From Promethearchaeota archaeon (GTDB taxonomy: Archaea > Asgardarchaeota > Lokiarchaeia > Sigynarchaeales > SOKP01): a stretch of 23,802 nt of DNA. Location: assembly GCA_014730295.1 (NCBI GenBank), contig WJIN01000410.1, forward strand, positions 1-23,802. Direction: 5' to 3'. The translations under genes were made by a program, and so were the position numbers. The notes beneath the pieces are model-generated. The model was not told where the DNA came from, did not search any database, and saw only the letters and a program-made list of their open reading frames with translations. Below, one piece after another: positions 1-6,952 of this stretch (the first letter of the stretch is position 1; every line of letters begins with the position of its first letter).

Positions 1-123
1 AAAACTCATTTCTTTAACCTCATTATAAACCAAAAAAGCCGATAAAGATTTTCCTTTTAGATTAATTTTTGGATCTGCTGATTTAATTGGAATGATACCA
101 AATTGAATTCCAGTAGCCTCCAT
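1..123 (-). CDS. Unknown protein, 5' part only (runs off the window)
   Basis: An open frame starts with ATG at 123 and runs without a stop to the window edge, giving 41 residues that begin MEATGIQFGIIPIKSADPK. The mix of residues looks like real coding sequence (alternating hydrophobic and charged positions, no stop codons in A+T-rich DNA). It is too short to place in a family. There is no strong Shine-Dalgarno upstream; an A+T-rich stretch around 140-160 could supply a promoter. It faces away from the transposase remnant downstream of it in the window. No function is proposed. Confidence 0.45.
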   Translation of the reverse strand, partial: MEATGIQFGIIPIKSADPKINLKGKSLSAFLVYNEVKEMSF

Positions 124-318
124 CTTTAATGAATTGTTTTTCAATATAAAATAGTTTCTAAACAACAAATTAAACTTAAGAATTGGATTCTAAATCTACC
201 CATCATTTATCAATTTGATATCTTCAGTATCTAAGGAAGTAATTTTTTTCTATTAATTGTTATTCTTTTCACCTCCGACATTATTTTCATGTTTTCGCCT
301 TCCGAGCATTAATTTTAT
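124..318. other. Intergenic stretch next to the transposase remnant
   Basis: About 195 A+T-rich bases between the partial gene and the transposase. It should contain one end of the insertion sequence and the promoter of the leftward gene. I compared it by eye with the 1600-1700 region and found no convincing terminal inverted repeat or target-site duplication, so the element's boundary is not called. Confidence 0.4.
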
Positions 319-1599
319 TTACGCTTCAAGAAATAACTCTTCTAAATCGTCTTGGTTGGATTGTAGGGTCCAGTTTTGTCTTTTACCCGCTTTTTTACTG
401 CATTTTGTGAGATACGCCTTGTTGATCTTCCATGAATTATAAAGTAGCATGCGAACTAACATGTCCAAATATCGTGTATTATCATATTTAGACTTCCATC
501 GATGCCCCATCCGATTTAAGTCGGAAAATCCGGTCTCGATAAACCATCGTTTTTTATAAAACTGAGAAGGGCGGCTCGCCCAAGAGCTCTTGTCTCCCCT
601 CAGTTTTTGGGTAGTCATTACGGCATAGAATAACCTCCTGGCATCGTCTAAAGTTAACTTCACTTTCTGAAAATCTTGCTTGACTCCGGAAAGAGAATGA
701 CCTTTTTTTGCTTTTAATATCAAGTAGAGTTGCTGAGAAAATTGGTTAGCTCCACCTGGAGCACTTGATATCGTATATCTTCTGATCCTTTCTCCAGATT
801 CTTACAGGTATTCTTCAATCATCGTGTTAACCTTCTTGTAGGACTTGGAAGGAATTAAAACCTCCCCTTTTAGATTTTTAATATCTTTTAAAAGCTCAGC
901 TTGATAAAATTCTCGATCTATCATCACATAATTTAACTCAAACCCTAAATCAATTAAGTGTTCAAGAAATCTTATAATCAGGGATACTTTAGATTGCCCT
1001 TTTGCCATTTGCTCTAATCCAGCAAAGAGGTGAATTTCTCTCGATAAAATCGAGAATCCCAAGTAATGCCTCATCCTACTCGTCCCTTTCCGCCTATTCG
1101 TTCCCTTAATCATCTTGTCCCTCCGTTTGCCGTAGTAAAAATGTTCCGTAAAGTCAATTAGAATATTGACCTTTCTTGATATAAGATTTAACTTCAAGGC
1201 TTCAAGTAATTGATTGTCTAAACACGCTCGCAGGATCGCCCTCGCTTTTTCAAGACCAACGCGGCGTAAAAGCTTGTTTACTTCGGTCTGATGCGGAACT
1301 TCCCGCTTTTTCCGCCCATCGGCGTTTATTTTCTGCTTTCCTTTTTTCTTATTTAAGAAGTACTTGTTCAACCTTTCGCTGGCACTATCTATGGATCTTC
1401 CCGTAATTTCGGAATAAAAAAATACCCTAAGAAAGACCTCAGCGTCGGATCTTGTGTTTCTTGCCTTTCTCCGCCACCACATCTGAGATTCGATTACATC
1501 ACAAAAGTATTTAAAAAATGCAAGCATATATTCATTTGAGAAAAGTGGTTTTAACTCAGCTTCCAAATCTGAAAGTGGAGATAAATATTTTATCCGCAA
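319..1599 (-). pseudogene. DDE transposase, ISH3/IS4-superfamily-like, broken by one in-frame TAA
   Basis: Two open frames (1599-802 and 801-319) lie in the same reading frame, separated only by a TAA at 802-804. Joined, they make about 426 codons, a usual length for IS4-superfamily transposases. The first part carries the first catalytic Asp in LIDFTEHFYYG (about residue 149) and the second in MIDREFY (about 228). The part after the stop carries the YKKRWFIETGF motif, which is the Y-x2-R-x3-E signature, with Glu at about 355. Losing the Glu segment would remove catalysis, so a protein ending at the TAA should be inactive. The codon before the stop region reads through smoothly (ESGERIRRYT), so this looks like a recent point nonsense mutation, possibly CAA to TAA. 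The start is a TTG at 1599; no in-frame ATG is close. It is most like ISH3 elements because of the D-x-T-x(4)-YYG motif, but the family call is from memory. Confidence 0.8.
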
Positions 1600-1640
1600 A
1601 CATAAATATATCCACTTTTCTCTTATAAATCTTAAGGTAT

Positions 1641-1655
1641 ATTTCCATTGGAAAT
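1641..1655. repeat. 15-base palindrome
   Basis: ATTTCCA, one central base, then TGGAAAT: a perfect 7+1+7 dyad, 42 bases upstream of the transposase start. It could be an operator, part of the insertion-sequence end, or chance in A+T-rich DNA. Confidence 0.4.
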
Positions 1656-1759
1656 AAAATTGAATAAATTATTAATTATTAATAAAAATTGGAATTAACA
1701 TTTAATAGAAAATGTTTCAGTTAAATCGGATTTAGAGTTCTACTTCCTTTGAAACTGTT

Positions 1760-1801
1760 TTATAGTGATTTAGAATTTCGATTTTTATTTGATCACTATA
1801 A
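1760..1801. repeat. Perfect 10-base inverted repeat, 22-base spacer
   Basis: TTATAGTGAT at 1760-1769 is mirrored exactly by ATCACTATAA at 1792-1801. Symmetry stops immediately outside and inside the arms. The right-arm sequence recurs once, at 6833-6842, upstream of the hdrA-like operon. Possible operator pair, hairpin or insertion-sequence end; function not shown. Confidence 0.45.
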
Positions 1802-1941
1802 GTAATATCTACCATAATAAAGATAAGGAATTTCAAATTTTTAGGTTACTCTCCAAAAATATGGATTCTTGACTATATTAATAGATAATACTCCAAGAAA
1901 TAGGGATACTGATTATTAAAAAACATAATTCTTTTTAATCT

Positions 1942-2511
1942 ATGAAAACCATAGAAGAATTACTAAAAGATGATTATTTCATTGAAAAGGCAAAGAAGAA
2001 ATTACCAAAATATATTTATGATTTGGATAATGCATCTAAGAAGGACGGAAAATTATCCCCTGATATAGGAACTTTAAGAGAAAAAATGATGAGTGGAATT
2101 TTAAAAAAGGAATATGAGGAAGATTTTCAAGATGAATTGCCACCTCAAGGAACTGAGACAGATTTCATTATATCAAATGAAGAAATTTCATTTAAGACCA
2201 CAATATCAAAATCTTTTAAATTAATTTGGACAGCTTATTATGATCAGGCAATGCAATTCTATAAAACTTTCCAACCATCATGCTCAATATTAGTAATGTT
2301 ATTTCAAAAAACTTTGGGTGGACTTCATTATTTACCCGTAAATTCTTTAAGAGATATAAGATTAGAATTAGGTAATAAATTTTTAAAGAGACCTAAATCT
2401 AATACAAATCCTAGAGGAGTTGCGCTGTCCACTAAAGCTTTTAATAGATTAGTAAATCATGAAGACAGCATCAGTATTTTAATAAACTGGGAAGATATTG
2501 AAGAAGGGTAA
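1942..2511 (+). CDS. Putative ThaI-like type II restriction endonuclease
   Basis: A 189-residue protein that I match from memory to the ThaI restriction endonuclease family, whose founder from Thermoplasma cuts CGCG. Visible landmarks are KLSPDIGTLREK (about 37-48), the catalytic-type segment TETDFIISNEEISFKTTI (71-88, with Glu72, Asp74 and Ser83-Phe-Lys85 as a PD-(D/E)XK variant), a WTAYYDQAMQFY segment (96-107), LHYLPV (129-133) and NTNPRGVALSTKAF (154-167). No signal peptide or membrane segment is present, so it is cytosolic. No DNA methyltransferase lies nearby: the two methyltransferases in the window look like small-molecule or carboxyl enzymes. It sits between a dead transposase and an LRR gene, a typical place for acquired DNA. 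Its specificity is not predictable from sequence. The main alternative is another PD-(D/E)XK nuclease. Confidence 0.6.
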   Translation: MKTIEELLKDDYFIEKAKKKLPKYIYDLDNASKKDGKLSPDIGTLREKMMSGILKKEYEEDFQDELPPQGTETDFIISNEEISFKTTISKSFKLIWTAYYDQAMQFYKTFQPSCSILVMLFQKTLGGLHYLPVNSLRDIRLELGNKFLKRPKSNTNPRGVALSTKAFNRLVNHEDSISILINWEDIEEG

Positions 2512-2747
2512 AGCACAGCAATAAATTTAGTTGATCATTACTATGAAATCTGGTAAATCAAATCTTAAACTTAAATAAGTAAATCAAAAACTAATTTTTA
2601 CTGAATTAAATGGAAATAATCATTAAAGCATTCTATAGATAAATATGAAGAAAGTTGAGATTTTACATTTTATTATTTAAATATGAATTTGAGTAAATTT
2701 AATATATGAATTTTCTCATTATGAATATATTAAATGTGGGATAAAAA

Positions 2748-3923
2748 ATGAGCAATGAAAAAATTATTTCCTTTCGAGGAACAAGATTGGTCCAACAAGA
2801 TGTCGAGGTACTAGAGGAACTAGAATCGTTAACGAGTAAAGAATTTTCGCAAGTAAAAGAGGTAAAACGCGGTCCAAAAATGGGTTTTAGCGCCAATAAT
2901 AATCGTGTGTCACGTCTTAGGGTATGGAGCTGCGGTTTATCGGCTCTTCCAGAGTCAATAGGAAACCTTACAAAACTCGAAGAATTATGTCTAGATTATA
3001 ATAGGATTACGGCTCTTCCAGAGTCAATAGGAAACCTTACAAAACTCGAAGAACTATATTTAAGGGAGCCCAAAATTACGAGCCTTCCAGAATCAATAGG
3101 AAACCTTTCATCACTCAAATTACTAAACATTGAAAACTATTTTATTTCAACTCTCCCAAAATCGATTGGTAACCTTACATCACTCAAAATACTAAATCTT
3201 AAATACATAGATTTTTCAACTTTCCCAGAGTTAATAACAAAATTTACATCACTTGAAAACCTAATTCTATGGAATAATAAGATCACTACTCTACCAGAGT
3301 CAATAGGAAACCTTACATCACTCATAAAACTAAATCTATACAATAATAAGATTAAAACAGTCCCAGAGCCGATAATTAAGCTTAAATCGCTTAAAGAACT
3401 AAGATTAGAGGGAAATGAAATCACAAATATCCCAGAGTCTATAGGAAACCTTACATCACTCATAAAACTAAATCTAGCGTGTAATAAGATCACGAATCTC
3501 CCAGAGTCTATAGGAAACCTTACATCACTCGAAGAGCTATTATTATATCGTAATGATCTCACGACTCTTCCAGAGTCGATAAAAATGTTAAAATCACTCA
3601 AAAAATTAAATCTTTCGAATAATAATTTCACGACGGTCTCAAAGTCAATATTCAACCTTACGTCACTCAAAGAACTAATTTTAGGGGCTAATAATATCAA
3701 GGATCTCCCAGAATCAATAGGAAATCTCTCCTCTCTTAGACAACTAATTTTAGACGATAACAAGATTACGGCACTTCCAGAGTCAATAGGAAACCTTACA
3801 AAACTCGAAATACTATATTTCGACGAAAATAGTATCGAGACAATCCCTGAGTCTCTTAAAAAATTGGAGAAGCGTTGGAGAGGTTATTTTATATATACTA
3901 GGGACTCACTTAAAAGTGGGTAA
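2748..3923 (+). CDS. Leucine-rich repeat protein, 13-14 LPESIGNL-type repeats
   Basis: A 391-residue protein with no signal peptide or transmembrane segment, so probably cytosolic. Residues 1-50 are a charged leader. From about 52 to 378 it is a run of 23-residue leucine-rich repeats of the form LPESIGNLTSLxxLxLxxN, with 13 full units and a degenerate last one ending ETIPESLKKLE. Units 5, 7, 10 and 11 depart most from consensus (for example TFPELITKF and TVPEPIIKL). The repeats are nearly identical at DNA level too: the stretch encoding PESIGNLT recurs with few changes, which points to recent unit duplication or conversion. Family knowledge says such solenoids are protein-binding surfaces; this class is common in bacteria and abundant in Asgard archaea. 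The partner is unknown. Start chosen at the first ATG, preceded by GTGGGAT, a weak ribosome-binding site. Confidence 0.9.
   Translation: MSNEKIISFRGTRLVQQDVEVLEELESLTSKEFSQVKEVKRGPKMGFSANNNRVSRLRVWSCGLSALPESIGNLTKLEELCLDYNRITALPESIGNLTKLEELYLREPKITSLPESIGNLSSLKLLNIENYFISTLPKSIGNLTSLKILNLKYIDFSTFPELITKFTSLENLILWNNKITTLPESIGNLTSLIKLNLYNNKIKTVPEPIIKLKSLKELRLEGNEITNIPESIGNLTSLIKLNLACNKITNLPESIGNLTSLEELLLYRNDLTTLPESIKMLKSLKKLNLSNNNFTTVSKSIFNLTSLKELILGANNIKDLPESIGNLSSLRQLILDDNKITALPESIGNLTKLEILYFDENSIETIPESLKKLEKRWRGYFIYTRDSLKSG
2781..3870 (+). repeat. 69-base DNA repeats encoding the LRR units
   Basis: Direct repeats with a period of about 69 bases, best conserved over the segment reading CCAGAGTCAATAGGAAACCT (copies at about 2949, 3018, 3294 and 3777). 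They stay in codon frame, so they belong to the LRR coding sequence and are not a CRISPR array. The exact outer limits are approximate. Confidence 0.8.
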
Positions 3924-3939
3924 ATCCGAAGAGAAAAAC

Positions 3940-3950
3940 TTTATATATAA
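3940..3950 (+). promoter_or_regulatory. TATA box, probable promoter of the gene at 4052
   Basis: TTTATATATAA preceded by the purine-rich GAAGAGAAAAAC, which can serve as a BRE. Transcription should start near 3968-3973, leaving about 80 leader bases before the TTG start, or starting almost on an ATG at 3968 that opens an in-frame 24-codon ORF. Confidence 0.5.
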
Positions 3951-4051
3951 AAAAATCTATGAATAAAATGGAGATATTTTACATAATAAAAAACTGTCGG
4001 GGTCTTAATGTTATTAGTTTTAATAATTTTCAATATATTTAGGGGCTTAAT

Positions 4052-4606
4052 TTGACTGGGTTTCAGGAGAATAAATATTTTGTAGGCAATATTAGTATCG
4101 ACGAGACCAAGGAAATTATTGAAAGATGTTATCAATTATTTAAAAATGAGGGCTATTCTTTTTTAGATTTAGAAAGGAATTTGGACAACATACTTCAGGA
4201 TTTTCTTGATGATTTTGCATATAGTGATTCTTCTCAAAAGTCTGTTGTTTTAAAATTTGCTTGTCTTACATTTTCTATTTTAAGAGACAACGTTCATGGA
4301 ATTAAGAAAAAAAATATTACTGAGAATTGTTATAGTTCAAATAATTTGGTTAATCGTGTAATTGAGGAATTTGAATCTTATGGGGAAACTATAAATCTTG
4401 ATAATAGTCGTGAGGTAAGTAAACGGAAATATTCTTTTCTTGAACATATTAATAATGAAGAAAACAAAAAAGAGTCTTATAATAAAGCTGTTAGAGGTGC
4501 CGGGAATTATCTCGGTCAAAGGCTTGATCTTGATAATTTTTCGGATGGTATTCCTAGAACTTTTAAACAAGCTATTAGAAATGCCTCTAGCTTAACTTAT
4601 TTTTGA
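4052..4606 (+). CDS. Unknown 184-residue soluble protein, TTG start
   Basis: I do not recognise a family. The protein is soluble, rich in Asn, Glu, Lys and Phe, and appears mostly helical. Its first half alternates acidic and hydrophobic segments (ETKEIIERCYQLF, LDNILQDFLDDFAY). Its C-terminal part has a Gly-rich turn (AVRGAGNYLGQRLDLDNF), then PRTFKQAIRNAS. There is no internal Met, so the TTG at 4052 is the only plausible start; AGGGGC at 4041-4046 is a good ribosome-binding site for it. The frame stays open upstream from ATG 3959 or 3968 except for one TAG at 4040-4042, so the gene may once have started earlier. A stable hairpin follows at 4629-4651. Function unknown. Confidence 0.65.
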   Translation: MTGFQENKYFVGNISIDETKEIIERCYQLFKNEGYSFLDLERNLDNILQDFLDDFAYSDSSQKSVVLKFACLTFSILRDNVHGIKKKNITENCYSSNNLVNRVIEEFESYGETINLDNSREVSKRKYSFLEHINNEENKKESYNKAVRGAGNYLGQRLDLDNFSDGIPRTFKQAIRNASSLTYF

Positions 4607-4940
4607 ATTTTATCCATCTACGAGCGACCTAAAATAATAGTGTTATTTTAGAACCAATTCCATTCTAATGTATATTTTTTAAAAAAAGATTATTTGTTAT
4701 ATAATTTTTCTTTAATCTATACTTCATAGGCATTTCTGAAATAGATTTTAATGATCAACTAGATATTTACCTTTAAAAAAATCATTTATGAGCGCTGATA
4801 AGGCTCTTATTTATTACTTTTCTTTCTTAAATTTATCCCTAAGATTCTATAATTGAATTTAATATAATCACTCCGCTGTGGGAAAAATATAAAAGGAGAA
4901 AAATAAGAAGGATTAGTTGTTCATAAAATTCGAAATAAAA
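4607..4940. other. Gene-free stretch between convergent genes
   Basis: These 334 A+T-rich bases separate a plus-strand gene from a minus-strand gene, so they hold the ends of two transcripts. Apart from the hairpin at 4629-4651 and oligo-T/oligo-A tracts near 4675-4690, I see no gene or RNA. Confidence 0.5.
4629..4651 (+). terminator. 9-base-pair hairpin after the unknown gene
   Basis: CTAAAATAA, loop TAGTG, TTATTTTAG: a perfect stem 22 bases after the stop codon at 4606, followed by a T-rich tract. It may end or protect the transcript. Archaeal termination mostly relies on oligo-T, so the hairpin role is inferred. Confidence 0.4.
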
Positions 4941-5696
4941 CTACTTAGGTTTTCTAAACACATATATTGCCCAGCCCAACGTATCTCGCTCCCAATTCAA
5001 ATAAAGATATTTTTCTTTATTTAATTTGGTTAGAAGCTCAGGAATATCGGGATCGTCCGGATTTGCTTGGATATACTTATCTGTTGCGTACCATTGAAGC
5101 CCGAGATATCTATCCCATTCATCGGAGTTACTCACGAAGGTATATAATAGATTTAAACCAAGATTTTCTCCAATTTGTACATTCCCAAGATGTGTACTGT
5201 AGGTTTCATATTTTAGTTCCGAAAGGTTAAAATATTCTTCCGAAGGCGTACAGATCCAAAAAGGTTCTCCCACCACTATGAGTCCGTTATGCTTGGTTTG
5301 ATTCATCAAATACTTGAGTGTTCCCTTATGTCCGTTATAAATCCAACTTGCACCTAAACAACAAGCAAGGTCAAAACACTCTGGTTCATCCGGCTTATAA
5401 TCAGCACCATCCATTTCAATTAGTTTTAACTCGGCATTCGGAACACGTTCTTTCGCTTTTCTTCTAGCATCACCGAGATGGTAGGGTGAAAGATCAACAC
5501 CTATACCCGATACATTATAATTTTCGATAAGTCGAATCAGAAACTCGCCTTTACCGGTGGCAATTTCTAATACTTTTGAGTCCGGTCCTAATTCCATAAG
5601 ATCAATAAGCCCATTCAATTTTTCAACGCTTGTAGGATTGCAGATAAGGTGCTCCTTGTGAGTCACATCATAATATTTCCAAAATTCCATTTTCAT
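4941..5696 (-). CDS. Class I SAM-dependent methyltransferase, small-molecule type
   Basis: A 251-residue Rossmann-fold methyltransferase. Motif I is KVLEIATGKGEFLIRL (41-56), a form of E/DxGxGxG that binds S-adenosylmethionine. The acidic loop after strand 2 is GIGVDLSPYHLGDARRKAKE (64-83), and motif III is near EMDGADY (94-100). The C-terminal half (GEPFWICTPSEEYFNL and onwards) has no DNA- or RNA-methyltransferase motif such as NPPY/DPPY, so a metabolite substrate is most likely. This architecture is a widespread, poorly characterised COG2226-like group in archaea and bacteria. It starts with ATG at 5696 (MKMEFW), with a second Met two codons later. It stands alone on the minus strand and shows no operon partner. 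Confidence 0.85.
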   Translation of the reverse strand: MKMEFWKYYDVTHKEHLICNPTSVEKLNGLIDLMELGPDSKVLEIATGKGEFLIRLIENYNVSGIGVDLSPYHLGDARRKAKERVPNAELKLIEMDGADYKPDEPECFDLACCLGASWIYNGHKGTLKYLMNQTKHNGLIVVGEPFWICTPSEEYFNLSELKYETYSTHLGNVQIGENLGLNLLYTFVSNSDEWDRYLGLQWYATDKYIQANPDDPDIPELLTKLNKEKYLYLNWERDTLGWAIYVFRKPK

Positions 5697-6053
5697 CTAC
5701 TTATATAATTTGAGTTAATTATTGATTATGCTGCTCTTAAGAAAAATGTAAATATAAAGAGATTTAGGATCAAATTCTTGTCATTCCATTTTTTTTAAAT
5801 AGCTTGTCTAAATGGTTGTCTGTCGGATTGAGATAAAACATAGCATTTTGAGCATTTATAAGCACATCTCTTGATATACGTATAGTAGTCCTGCAATTAC
5901 TACATATATTTATATTTAAGTCCCATCGTTCAGTTTTGTAATTAAATTTCCATCGAAATCCATAAATGTTTACCTTTAAAGCTTAAAATCAGATAAATAG
6001 ATTCCAACAATGCTAAGTAAAACTTTTCAATTGATGAACTCAGAGAGTTATCA
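5697..6053. other. Gap holding a possible decayed coding fragment
   Basis: These 357 bases lie between two minus-strand genes. They carry the promoter region of the methyltransferase and a stop-free minus-strand frame at 5770-5982 that looks coding, listed separately. Confidence 0.45.
5770..5982 (-). pseudogene. Possible fragment of a CxxC (zinc-ribbon-like) protein
   Basis: The frame between a TAA and the TGA at 5770-5772 gives 70 residues with a protein-like look. It runs GFRWKFNYKTERWDLNINIC, then SNCRTTIRISRDVLINAQNA, and ends DKLFKKNGMTRI. It has a single CxxC (CSNC), which could be half of a zinc ribbon. There is no ATG, GTG or TTG at a sensible place; the only Met codons lie near the C-terminus. 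That makes a degenerate C-terminal remnant more likely than a live gene. I do not recognise the family; a chance open frame cannot be excluded. Confidence 0.3.
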
Positions 6054-6734
6054 TTACATTTGAGCTTTTTCGGATAATAATTCCATGATTCTTTCACAGA
6101 TGAAGTTATAATCGGAAATATGGTCAACATTTAGGATATCTATCGATTCAATGATATCAGAATCCTCATAATGATGGTAATTGACTTTTATTTTTGGATT
6201 ATTATCTTTAAGTTCTGAAATAGTTTTTTCATCAAAATTGTTCCTAAATACTTCGGAACTTTTTTCTATTTCGAATTTGTCGGGGTTAACAAAAGTTATA
6301 TTCACACGGTTGAAATCCAAAAAATTAACAATACATAAAAGTTTGTCCTTACGAGAATAGAATTTTCTCTCAATTTTGGAAGTTATGACTGATTCCCTGA
6401 TATTTGAGAGGAGATCCATTACCCTACTGGTAATGTAATTGTATTCTTCAATCGATTGGAGATTGGAGAGATGTATAAATTCGATAAAATCCGTGTCTTC
6501 ATAGAAATCTAACTTTATTTTCAAATTCTCATTTTTAGAGGCTAAATTCTTCTCTATTTCTTCTAAAAATATCGTTCGATATGAATCGGATTTTTCTAAA
6601 ATTTGGAGCATTTCAGGATTATTGAAAGTTATCTTCACATCTGAAAAATTGAAATAATCGAGAGTACATAATAATTCATTATCTTGAGAATAGAATCTCC
6701 TTTGAATTGAAGAAGACATTTTTTTCCCTTCCAT
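6054..6734 (-). CDS. Unknown protein made of two tandem copies of one domain
   Basis: A 226-residue soluble protein with clear internal duplication. Copy 1 (about 8-112) and copy 2 (about 117-222) share, in order: an opening IQRRFYSQDNELLC / IERKFYSRKDKLLC; then FNFSDVKITFNNPE / LDFNRVNITFVNPD; then LKIKLDFYEDTDFIEFI / IKVNYHHYEDSDIIESI; then EEYNYITSRVMDLLS / SDYNFICERIMELLS. The fold is probably mixed beta-alpha. I know no family for it. ATG 6734 is the first start, but GGAAGGG inside the first codons is a good ribosome-binding site for the ATG at 6719, so the true protein probably begins MSSSIQRRF. It is divergent from the hdrA-like operon across 218 bases. Nothing indicates its function. 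Confidence 0.75.
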   Translation of the reverse strand: MEGKKMSSSIQRRFYSQDNELLCTLDYFNFSDVKITFNNPEMLQILEKSDSYRTIFLEEIEKNLASKNENLKIKLDFYEDTDFIEFIHLSNLQSIEEYNYITSRVMDLLSNIRESVITSKIERKFYSRKDKLLCIVNFLDFNRVNITFVNPDKFEIEKSSEVFRNNFDEKTISELKDNNPKIKVNYHHYEDSDIIESIDILNVDHISDYNFICERIMELLSEKAQM

Positions 6735-6952
6735 TAATTTGGTTTTTTATATTATTTTAATAAAAGAACGTGTTTTTGAATCTTTGTTTTGATAAGTATT
6801 TAATACAAAAAATTGGTTGTAATCTTTAAAAAATCACTATAATAGACGGACTAATTTTAAAACTAAATAGTTATATTAAAAATTCAAAATAGATTCTAAT
6901 ACCTAACTAGAGATTATTACCTTTATTTAATTTTTAAGCTGATTAAAATACC
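6735..6952. other. Divergent promoter region before the hdrA-like operon
   Basis: These 218 A+T-rich bases must carry promoters for both directions. ATCACTATAA at 6833-6842 repeats exactly the right arm of the inverted repeat at 1792-1801. On the minus strand, an A+T run near 6750-6765 is a candidate TATA element for the duplicated-domain gene. Confidence 0.4.
6922..6930 (+). promoter_or_regulatory. TATA-like box of the hdrA-mvhD-frhB operon
   Basis: TTTATTTAA is centred about 27 bases before the ATG at 6953. With usual archaeal spacing, transcription would begin at or next to the start codon, giving a leaderless mRNA, and indeed no Shine-Dalgarno precedes this ATG. Inferred from spacing only. 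Confidence 0.4.

Larger units (their letters stand above)
1600..1941. other. Gene-free stretch with two inverted repeats
   Basis: This gap of 342 bases has no credible ORF. It contains a 15-base palindrome at 1641-1655 (ATTTCCA-T-TGGAAAT) and a perfect 10-base inverted repeat at 1760-1769 and 1792-1801 with a 22-base spacer. It should also contain the outer end of the insertion sequence and the promoter of the gene at 1942; an A+T run at about 1909-1920 lies at TATA distance from that ATG. Confidence 0.5.

Noticed and set aside
257..442. A 61-codon plus-strand ORF at the left end
   Set aside because: It overlaps the transposase on the opposite strand, which explains the sequence better.
3137..3763. 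A 208-codon minus-strand ORF inside the LRR gene
   Set aside because: It is the antisense of the repeats (periodic FPIDSGR pattern mirrors PESIGN), with no promoter or start context.
2748..3923. Regular direct repeats that could suggest a CRISPR array
   Set aside because: The period is about 69 bases, the 'spacers' vary only slightly, and all units stay in one coding frame as 23-residue leucine-rich repeats.
4040..4042. TAG as a pyrrolysine codon joining the upstream ORF to the 4052 gene
   Set aside because: A good ribosome-binding site and TTG directly follow, and nothing in the window points to pyrrolysine machinery.
3941..4135. A 64-codon minus-strand ORF across the 4052 gene start
   Set aside because: A+T-rich, low-complexity translation that overlaps the promoter and start of a better-supported gene.
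4941..5696. The SAM methyltransferase as the modification partner of the ThaI-like enzyme
   Set aside because: It lacks the NPPY/DPPY-type catalytic motif and target-recognition region of DNA methyltransferases, and is on the opposite strand about 2.4 kb away.
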